From contig JAGLNY010000088.1 of assembly GCA_023139255.1 (NCBI GenBank), positions 1 through 14,074 on the forward strand: a stretch of DNA of 14,074 nt, written 5' to 3'. The position numbers and the translations under genes are program-made. The notes below the pieces were generated by a model. That model did not search any database, was not told the origin of the DNA, and worked only from the letters and a program-made list of their open reading frames with translations. Below are positions 10,401 through 14,074 of this stretch, one piece after another; the first letter of the stretch is position 1, and each line of letters opens with the position of its first letter. The stretch comes from Spirochaetales bacterium (lineage in GTDB: Bacteria; Spirochaetota; Spirochaetia; JABMQR01).

Positions 10401-11867
10401 CTGTGTGCCTGAACTAACGTTCAAACCTAATGAGTCTGTAACATTTACACGAACAGACAGGGCATTCCCGGGATATCTCATATTTGGAGTATAATCTACA
10501 GATAAACCACTCAACACTTTGGAACCGATAGACCACTGTGCGGAACTCAGTGAAGCCCCGTCATAAAAAACAGCACTTGCCTCAAATGTGTATGTTTCCC
10601 CGACAAATAACAAGTCGCCGGTTGCAGGCTGATCTATAACTACTTGCAGTTCATCATGGGATGAAGTGGTGAAAGTGCCCGTCGGGGCATCACTTGCAGA
10701 GAAAAAAGGTGTGCCGTCTTTGTTATACGGTATTACATACCAGGTATAGGCAGTCCCTGGTAAAAGACCGGCGGAAAGATTATATGAGTCATTAGTAGTA
10801 GTAACCTCATGGCTTCCATTTATGTATAAACGGTATTCCTTAACCCATTCGGAATATTCCGTTCCTGAAAATTCCCAGGAAAAAGTCGGTTGCAGGGGTT
10901 CTGTGGTGTCCAGGGAAATGTCCAGGGAGGGATTAGGAAAAGAGAATCCCCTGGTTTTCGGCAGGGTGATTTGAGCGTTATTCCAATCTTTAAAAAGGAT
11001 CTCAACAGTATACGTCCCGCCGGCACGGAACTGAACACTCTTTACGTCATATTCTACATACCCATTAACTGTATCAGAAGGGTATCCCTTTATAGCAGAC
11101 GAACCTGCCACTGATTTTGCATGATTTTGGGTTCCTGAATAATCCAGACCTGATCCGGTTATCCGAATTGTGGTTGAAGAAGTTGATACATCCCAGGCGT
11201 CATCGTACACAGGAATTTCCGGAACTGTAAAACTGAGTTTAAGATTATCGATTGTCGGAGTACTGATACTTGAGATGTCACCGATTGTTACGACTTTGAA
11301 TTCAACTTCTTCCGTTAAAAGTTCATCCGTTGAAGATGTGATTATTTCTCCTGCTTCATCAAGAAATACTTCAGATGCAGTAATTGCTATCTTGTATTTA
11401 CCCTCCGGTACCCCAGTCAGATTCCCTATATCATCAATACTATCGATACCAACTGTTGTCACAAGTGTATCACTTGAAGCAAAACCATGGATTTTATCGA
11501 TATACTCAAGCATTTTGGTGTTTGTAAATACCACTGTCTCATTGGCTGAAATTGTCATCAGGATCCCGATCTCAACATATTCCTTTTCCCAATCCCCGCC
11601 GAAATCAATTTTTAGTTCAAACAGGATCTTCGACTCTTCGGCATTATTCCGGATAGTCACCTCAATAAGAGGTGATGTTAGAATGCTTCCAACATCGAAT
11701 TTTGCAAATCTATTTGTCACTATATCATCAATGGATGCAAGCGTTCGGCCCCGGGCACTTCGCACCTCACCAAATAACGGTGAAACTGCTACTATCAACA
11801 ATAAGAACAGAATCCCCATTTTAACGAATATCGCATTATAATTAACCGATTTTCCTGTTTGATACAT
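4425..11867 (-). CDS. Giant secreted multidomain Ig/PKD-like repeat protein (2480 residues)
   Basis: This is probably a surface or periplasmic fibre. I chose ATG 11867 because GGAGGA ends 4 bases before it; the frame also holds an in-phase TTG four codons earlier that would overlap that site. A 16-residue hydrophilic N-terminus precedes a hydrophobic signal core (17-32, MGILFLLLIVAVSPLFG) with cleavage near 33-35 and no lipobox. Next come an unrecognised beta-rich region (about 36-310), a fibronectin-III-like domain (about 311-402), and about 22 Ig/PKD-like domains (about 405-2386). Their shared core is a W-x-hydrophobic-D-G motif spaced 82-98 residues apart. One domain has an acidic FDVDDTDDPE segment (1677-1686), which could bind calcium. 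The protein ends in an acidic, proline-rich and glycine-rich tail. I count only three Cys. It is the first gene of an operon with the barrel protein. Similar domains in other bacteria serve adhesion or structural spacing; no catalytic domain is visible. The exact role is unknown. Confidence 0.85.
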   Translation of the reverse strand: MYQTGKSVNYNAIFVKMGILFLLLIVAVSPLFGEVRSARGRTLASIDDIVTNRFAKFDVGSILTSPLIEVTIRNNAEESKILFELKIDFGGDWEKEYVEIGILMTISANETVVFTNTKMLEYIDKIHGFASSDTLVTTVGIDSIDDIGNLTGVPEGKYKIAITASEVFLDEAGEIITSSTDELLTEEVEFKVVTIGDISSISTPTIDNLKLSFTVPEIPVYDDAWDVSTSSTTIRITGSGLDYSGTQNHAKSVAGSSAIKGYPSDTVNGYVEYDVKSVQFRAGGTYTVEILFKDWNNAQITLPKTRGFSFPNPSLDISLDTTEPLQPTFSWEFSGTEYSEWVKEYRLYINGSHEVTTTNDSYNLSAGLLPGTAYTWYVIPYNKDGTPFFSASDAPTGTFTTSSHDELQVVIDQPATGDLLFVGETYTFEASAVFYDGASLSSAQWSIGSKVLSGLSVDYTPNMRYPGNALSVRVNVTDSLGLNVSSGTQSVTVLDPKVAIAGSNTRETGVNTEITFTITNEQDVDTFSWFVDGDQEGTGESFTHAFSASGQYTVHVEGTTDSSDMKGEEKTVQSESVTVTVIGLAPDVSIPTPNTGALLPVGSTVKITANIENQNPIKSIVWSIDGTDQTGSGNTFSFTPSSAGTSTVSITVTDEYDKKAEASVQIIAFIPSITITNISNGDVFPLNTEFSPDITASNAKSITWFINASEVGSSSINFLDYGVGDYELYASAVWDIVDNNGNPTEFGKESTKITFKVVDTAPPEVSIDFPNDGIVLKTAETYTFSASATSDSSISNSWWMIDGSRYNPSTTGTVSYTPKQGMTKKLINVSYHAKNENGIEGSESLQVQIADPGVYLSPPSLLTVPVGEPVTVQAVAVDAELYWLIDGSEIDSWDKIFTTTGKHTVQAGWRLTAAGSSGSEREFSGLSDTVNFEVFSANPPILSGFKPDSGFVREKIGEVVSFSMTAVSDNGDTTVFWEVTSDGSLVTENSGSTSSAYRFSNAGTYIVKATVSDTYGYSTARTWTAKIIDPAISILTPESGSSYGLGSVPEPDIQTQDLSSWFLSLDGENPVADDFNWVSIAVGSYKLTAIGEYIVTSSSDPATLESDPVNFEVKDLTPPEFTLEGISSGDRIIAGLQYHFIAAPAGSESFQWFKNGTLIKTGAQYDYTPGAADGETQITCRATLNGIISEQTFSVEVIDPFIEMYLPEPLRNTDISIYPVLPSGIDIPLRYESRDIDIVEWNIDGSTYSGQFVQFEPGLHAIDIVGKAANVRLPDATYGDYRAMSGIDGMERFYIGPPVISSLEVSNVTRLYTNQPLSISVETEGDEIIDSLTYLIDGSVFAQTSSPIATTMEIPNPLPGNHTISVEVTDGFGRTASEEISVLVHKPLSISILQPVNGTRISPDAEVSAEVEVLSGQAAKITWSIDGKSVSSSDFLTGSLGQMTPGSHKIEVAVTDNAGSTVANSVTVEVQSDFLLNLIAPAGAIEIIVGNTLTCRVGVEKVGTSDVDLKDAAEHINWYIDGRDTGETGLTFIYTGTAAGSFSVYAEYEKDGMERSTSEQTITVRDLAVPKINYPAQGEKIIYTIGQTIPLRAEGEPGASFSWMLGSSVIAMGKESSFNPNGLTGSQQIKLVTSAYGRTKEKLVTVKLTLNNPPEISLTAPATQYTGDPLAWTASAFDVDDTDDPEITILLDGVSLIGSQQHRILNEEDKGKHTLKAIAKDSQGVTSTKQVTIEIQSGILDIEIQSPIEGDAYLKGYEIPLIATLGTTNGESSEEGTFTWTVQYLDNPAAGTQIFTGKKSGFSPNETGEITVLCEYTNADGVLRGSKQLAIFVESEPVKLGIYWPHGSVVNSEQDLAPELTGMPENGESSSVNWAMNGSPIDTIDGLQAPKVPGEYTLSVQYTSEGKSPSRAEVQFIVNGWPGITIVTPGERAQITVGTPIILSADITDDQPFSGAVTWIKQDGSIIGTGNPFVLEDAEAGEWNISGKAIDKYGAESTKTVNINVYHPVADVLPTINGGSTTYLVKEGNDPLAANVSFTGGINPKAIWELRQGDNSINRTGKDINFSYADIEKFSAASAVVTLVLVDDVHGDGSEQEMFRQDFPLLLTRQAVVEILSPVAGDAVWVGDNVSVTIAATGLSRPVIAAAINGTAVEGVWEQFEDQNVYSALLLSSGLLTKEGVYELVIKVSGNGTSLEIPYTLNVYEQRKGIFIDNPPTEINLEGDPVSVSAITVGLDSIESIQWRTDMFPDPVASGDDLDLNTVGLAPGDHTIIAEAVSGGEVIAQTAFLVKVFGAMELDVIPEEELLIIRKGASVLLQANARDRDGTVIDGEQISWTSHLDGLLGTGTALELGNLETLSIGEHILTIEAVGSYDSRIAILQRLLINPVEGTDASEEDDEEESDDDDTEGPGGDPPGPPPQDNFSPGDRIPDPPPPPLPRFGPGGGPPDPGLEDMFNDMFGGGMPGGGFGGGAPGFGGGPF
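4428..4694 (-). other. Low-complexity C-terminal tail of the giant protein
   Basis: The last 89 residues leave the domain array. They run through an acidic block (2392-2406, mostly D/E with S), a Pro/Gly stretch including PGPPP and PPPPPLP (2407-2450), and a Gly-rich end with Met/Phe/Pro spacers (2455-2480, two DMF/EDMF motifs then GGG-x units). The DNA is correspondingly biased. Such a tail is likely disordered and could be a binding or anchoring segment. The very C-terminal Phe is notable next to a barrel gene. Confidence 0.8.
4434..4439 (-). promoter_or_regulatory. Ribosome binding site of the barrel gene, inside the giant gene
   Basis: GGAGGA on the minus strand, 8 bases ahead of ATG 4425, is at the same time part of the Gly codons of the last residues (GGGPF) of the upstream protein. 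It fixes the start of the barrel gene and supports coupling through the TAATG overlap. Confidence 0.75.
4710..10655 (-). repeat. Array of about 22 Ig/PKD-like protein domains
   Basis: The repeat is seen at protein level. Each unit has a start like P..G......G, a strand with A/S-x-A, the core W-x-hydrophobic-D-G (for example VWSIDG, SWFVDG, YWLIDG, NWYIDG, TWSIDG), an aromatic or Gly turn, then G-x-Y/H-x-hydrophobic and a V/T-D-x-x-G segment. Using the 2480-residue numbering, the core Trp (or its equivalent) falls at about 445, 529, 622, 704, 799, 883, 977, 1061, 1152, 1241, 1334, 1423, 1518, 1603, 1689, 1780, 1874, 1959, 2048, 2146, 2243 and 2336. Units 11, 15 and 20 have lost the Trp. Units are well diverged from one another, so this is an old expansion and not a recent DNA tandem repeat. 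Confidence 0.8.
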
Positions 11868-11871
11868 AGTA

Positions 11872-11877
11872 TCCTCC
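11872..11877 (-). promoter_or_regulatory. Ribosome binding site that sets the giant gene's start
   Basis: GGAGGA on the minus strand, 4 bases before ATG 11867. The alternative TTG at 11879 lies upstream of and against this site, so it cannot be served by it. The flanking AAGATTTGGAGG (11884-11873) also occurs ahead of the small barrel gene. Confidence 0.8.
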
Positions 11878-11973
11878 AAATCTTCTTTTTTAAATTCTCA
11901 ACATGAACCCTGAATACCTGCAGCCGCATACGAACAGAATGCATTGATTGAAAAATGTGACTGCTATTTGCTT

Positions 11974-12002
11974 ATCATAAACTTAAACTTGTAAGAAATC
12001 AA
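11974..12002 (-). promoter_or_regulatory. Candidate promoter of the giant repeat/barrel operon
   Basis: On the minus strand TTGATT (12002-11997), a 17-base spacer and TATGAT (11979-11974) give a good sigma-70-type match. A start near 11967 would leave a leader of about 100 bases before the giant gene. It lies in the 226-bp gap after the small barrel gene. I see no convincing terminator in that gap, so read-through from upstream remains possible. Confidence 0.5.
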
Positions 12003-12093
12003 ATATTTAATCCAAAAAATCACCCTGAAACACCATGTGCAGAGATTTGATCAACTAGTAATAAAGTAATAAACCCCAAGATAGCGGGAAGGC

Positions 12094-12624
12094 TTACAAC
12101 CAGAAAAGTAAAAATACATTCGCAACCAACAATCCACTATTGTCATATTGTTCTAATCCCTGGTTGCTGTAGAAAGGGACAAGAAGACCACCTTCCAACC
12201 CAATCCCAAATTGTCTTTCGCGGCCTAGCCGTAACTCTCCCCCTATGCCAAAATCAGCAAACAATGTGTTATTAATTGAATTGCTTTGCATAAGTCCGTC
12301 ATTAAAATGCATCCCGGTTATTCCCGCAAATCCATATACATCGTTCCAGCCGTTGTCCATCAGGATTCTACGCCCGTCTATCCTTAACATTCCAAGCATA
12401 TAAAAGTAATTAAACTCAAACTGTACTCCCCATTCACCCTTTTGATATACCGCTTTCAGTGCAATTGGCAAACCGGGAGATATCACTGATACACCATACC
12501 CTGAAACACGCTCATCAGGATCACTACTGTCGGCATCAGGCGGGCTTTCCGCAGAAAGAAAACTGATAGACAAAAAGAACATCAGGGTAATAGTGGTAAT
12601 GAATATTTTTTTAATCCGTAACAT
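12094..12624 (-). CDS. Small secreted protein, probable outer-membrane beta-barrel
   Basis: I do not recognise a family. From ATG 12624 the product is 176 residues. This start is chosen because GGAGG ends 6 bases before it, whereas the in-frame TTG at 12630 directly abuts that site. Residues 1-25 form a Sec signal peptide (Arg/Lys-rich start, Phe/Leu/Ile core, SFLSA then ES). A short acidic linker (about 26-38, D/E/S/P) follows. The rest alternates polar and hydrophobic residues in strand-length pieces with aromatic caps (for example FEFNYFYMLGM, LFADFGIGGELRL, QFGIGLEGGLLVPF) and ends in LLFWL. That pattern and size fit an eight-stranded OmpX/OmpA-like barrel. It contains no Cys. It lies upstream of the giant repeat gene on the same strand with 226 bp between them, and may belong to the same envelope system. 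Confidence 0.7.
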   Translation of the reverse strand: MLRIKKIFITTITLMFFLSISFLSAESPPDADSSDPDERVSGYGVSVISPGLPIALKAVYQKGEWGVQFEFNYFYMLGMLRIDGRRILMDNGWNDVYGFAGITGMHFNDGLMQSNSINNTLFADFGIGGELRLGRERQFGIGLEGGLLVPFYSNQGLEQYDNSGLLVANVFLLFWL

Positions 12625-12630
12625 ACCCAA

Positions 12631-12635
12631 CCTCC
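12631..12635 (-). promoter_or_regulatory. Ribosome binding site that sets the small barrel gene's start
   Basis: GGAGG on the minus strand, 6 bases before ATG 12624 and immediately adjacent to the in-frame TTG at 12630. The spacing selects the ATG. Confidence 0.75.
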
Positions 12636-12658
12636 AAATCTTATTAATATTTACTTCT

Positions 12659-12677
12659 GTAGGGAAACCCTACTATA
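12659..12677 (-). promoter_or_regulatory. Palindrome overlapping a candidate -10 of the small barrel gene
   Basis: GTAGGG (12659-12664), AAA, CCCTAC (12668-12673) is a perfect 6-bp inverted repeat. On the minus strand it overlaps TATAGT (12677-12672), a fair -10 whose -35 would be the weak TTTTTA 17 bases upstream. The palindrome could be an operator at the transcription start or a 5' hairpin. This is inferred from position only. Confidence 0.35.
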
Positions 12678-12798
12678 CCGAGTTAAAGTTACAATAAAAA
12701 TGTAGGATTTATAAAAATACCATTCGTTCAGACTACTACGTTATGATACAAAACTCCAGTTCTTATTTGGATAATATTTCACATGTTTCCACAGGATT

Positions 12799-12827
12799 TT
12801 GACAAGACGACTTTTTTTCTATATAAC
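12799..12827 (+). promoter_or_regulatory. Promoter of the aminotransferase gene
   Basis: A perfect TTGACA (12799-12804), 17 bases, then TATAAC (12822-12827). Transcription would start near 12834, with about 28 bases of leader. A second perfect TATAAT sits at 12835-12840 but has no good -35 at the right distance. Confidence 0.75.
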
Positions 12828-12861
12828 TTTCGAGTATAATTGAGCAAGAAGGAATATAACT

Positions 12862-14058
12862 ATGCAACCATCAAAAAGAATCCAGGCTATTGCTGCATCA
12901 CCAATCAGAAAACTTAGCCCTTATGCAGATTTTGCAAAATCCCAGGGTAAAAAAGTTTATCATTTAAACATAGGTCAACCCGATATAAAAACACCTGAAA
13001 ATGTAATTAAAGCTATTCAAAACTTTGATCATGAGGTACTGGCCTATGGCCCATCCGAAGGTCTGCACGCTTACCGAAACGCCCTTCCCTCTTATTATAA
13101 GCGTTATAATATTGATATTGTTCCTGAAGATATTCTGGTAACCACAGCAGGAAGTGAAGCAATCCTTTTCACCCTGCTTGCTGTATGCGACCCTGGGGAT
13201 GAAATCATCGTGCCGGAACCTTTCTACACAAATTACGGCAGCTTTGCCTCTATGGCAGGGGTTACCATAGTTCCATTAACAACCAGAATTGAGGATAACT
13301 TCAAATTGCCGGCACCTGCGGATTTTGAAAAAAAGATAACAGAAAAAACACGGGCTATTTTAATCTGCAGCCCCAGCAACCCAACCGGCGGTGTCTATCC
13401 AAGGGAATCAATAGAAAAACTGGTTAATGTAGTTAAGAATAATGATATCTTCCTGATTGCTGATGAAGTATACCGGGAATTTATCTTTGATGGTATTACT
13501 CCTCTCAGTATTCTTGATTTTCAGGAAATTACCGATCGTGCAATTGTTGTTGATAGTGTGTCTAAACGATTCAGCATGTGCGGTGCCAGAATAGGATCAA
13601 TTATCAGCCGTAATCATGAATTACTGGGGCAGATACTGAAACTTGGACAGGCTCGGCTTTGTCCGCCCACAATAGCACAAATTGCCGCAAAAGCTGCAAT
13701 TGATACCCCTGATTCATATGGAAAAGCTGTTATAGTTGAGTACCAGAAACGTCGTGATGTCGCCTATGAATCACTATCCTCCATACCGGGTGTTGTCACC
13801 TGCAAACCGCATGGTGCATTCTATATGATCGCAAAGCTTCCTGTTGATGATGCGGAAAAATTTGCCATATTCATGCTTAGGGATTTCTCTCTCGACAATG
13901 AGACAGTGATGATCACCCCTGCAGCAGGTTTCTATAGGACTCCAGGATTGGGAATTGACGAGATACGTCTTGCTTTTGTACTGAATGAGAAAGACTTGAG
14001 GCGGTCTGCTGAACTATTGAGAGAAGGTTTGAAGGCTTACAGGTGTCAGATCACCTAA
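12862..14058 (+). CDS. PLP-dependent class I/II aminotransferase (aspartate/aromatic type)
   Basis: This 398-residue cytoplasmic enzyme of fold type I moves amino groups between an amino acid and a 2-oxo acid through pyridoxal phosphate. The motifs appear in order: NIGQPD (36-41) and YGPSEG (62-67) at the substrate pocket; the cofactor-contacting TAGSEA (95-100); SPSNPTGG (170-177) with Asn173; DEVYRE (201-206) with Asp201 and Tyr204; SVSKRFS (232-238) with Lys235 as the Schiff-base lysine; and EIRLAF (367-372) with Arg369 for the substrate carboxylate. Length and motif set are those of a complete, active enzyme. ATG 12862 is preceded by AAGGA at 8 bases and by a strong promoter. Substrate cannot be fixed by eye; aspartate or aromatic amino acids are most likely. 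The nearby asnA would use aspartate, but the genes are not in one operon. No terminator is visible in the 16 bases that remain. Confidence 0.93.
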   Translation: MQPSKRIQAIAASPIRKLSPYADFAKSQGKKVYHLNIGQPDIKTPENVIKAIQNFDHEVLAYGPSEGLHAYRNALPSYYKRYNIDIVPEDILVTTAGSEAILFTLLAVCDPGDEIIVPEPFYTNYGSFASMAGVTIVPLTTRIEDNFKLPAPADFEKKITEKTRAILICSPSNPTGGVYPRESIEKLVNVVKNNDIFLIADEVYREFIFDGITPLSILDFQEITDRAIVVDSVSKRFSMCGARIGSIISRNHELLGQILKLGQARLCPPTIAQIAAKAAIDTPDSYGKAVIVEYQKRRDVAYESLSSIPGVVTCKPHGAFYMIAKLPVDDAEKFAIFMLRDFSLDNETVMITPAAGFYRTPGLGIDEIRLAFVLNEKDLRRSAELLREGLKAYRCQIT

Positions 14059-14074
14059 TCCAAAAATACAGAAT

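Noticed and set aside
11170..11841. Open frame of 223 codons on the plus strand opposite the start of the giant gene
   Set aside because: It lies wholly antisense to a strongly supported gene, has a Ser/Thr/Ile-rich composition typical of a reversed beta-repeat sequence, and shows no recognisable motif.
4425..11867. Frameshift or fusion of several genes in the giant frame
   Set aside because: The frame is uninterrupted, domain spacing is even throughout, and there is a single signal peptide at the start and a single tail at the end; it reads as one protein.
12000..12093. Possible terminator after the small barrel gene
   Set aside because: Only 3-4 bp stems (such as CCC/GGG near 12075-12090) can be drawn, without a clean T-run; not supported.
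14041..14056. Inverted repeat AGGTG/CACCT at the end of the aminotransferase gene
   Set aside because: The 5-bp stem lies inside the last codons and is followed by A-rich sequence, not T; too weak to call a terminator.

Overview
The window looks like chromosomal DNA of a Gram-negative, double-membraned bacterium that is moderately AT-rich. A spirochaete is my best guess, from the NDK-like protein, AsnA, and very large secreted repeat proteins next to lipobox-free beta-barrel proteins. No rRNA or marker gene confirms this. There is no sign of phage, transposon, CRISPR or tRNA genes. Genes cover almost everything, and no gene-free stretch exceeds about 240 bases.

Layout, left to right. (1) Positions 1-378, minus: the N-terminal 126 residues of a nucleoside-diphosphate-kinase-like protein that runs off the left edge and lacks the usual substrate-binding Lys. 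(2) 590-1630, minus: asnA, ammonia-dependent asparagine synthetase, with its own promoter. (3) 1750-1847: two strong hairpins, one after the other, that end the large operon to their right. (4) 1852-11867, minus: a two-gene operon. The promoter-proximal gene encodes a 2480-residue secreted protein built of about 22 Ig/PKD-like domains, with an acidic, proline-rich and glycine-rich tail. The distal gene starts inside its stop codon (TAATG) and encodes an 857-residue outer-membrane beta-barrel protein with two predicted Ig-like N-terminal domains. (5) 12094-12624, minus: a 176-residue small secreted, probably outer-membrane, beta-barrel protein. (6) 12862-14058, plus: a complete class I/II PLP aminotransferase, divergently transcribed.

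How they may work together. The giant repeat protein and the large barrel are translationally coupled and both carry Sec signal peptides ending in a very similar PLFG motif. I infer that they form one envelope structure, with the barrel anchoring or exporting a long flexible fibre of about 22 domains. The small barrel upstream may be a third part. The flanking genes (NDK-like, asnA, aminotransferase) look like ordinary nucleotide and amino-acid metabolism and have their own promoters. The most unusual content is the giant gene: its first ten domains alternate between two types (A-B-A-B), a higher-order repeat visible from spacing and linker sequences.
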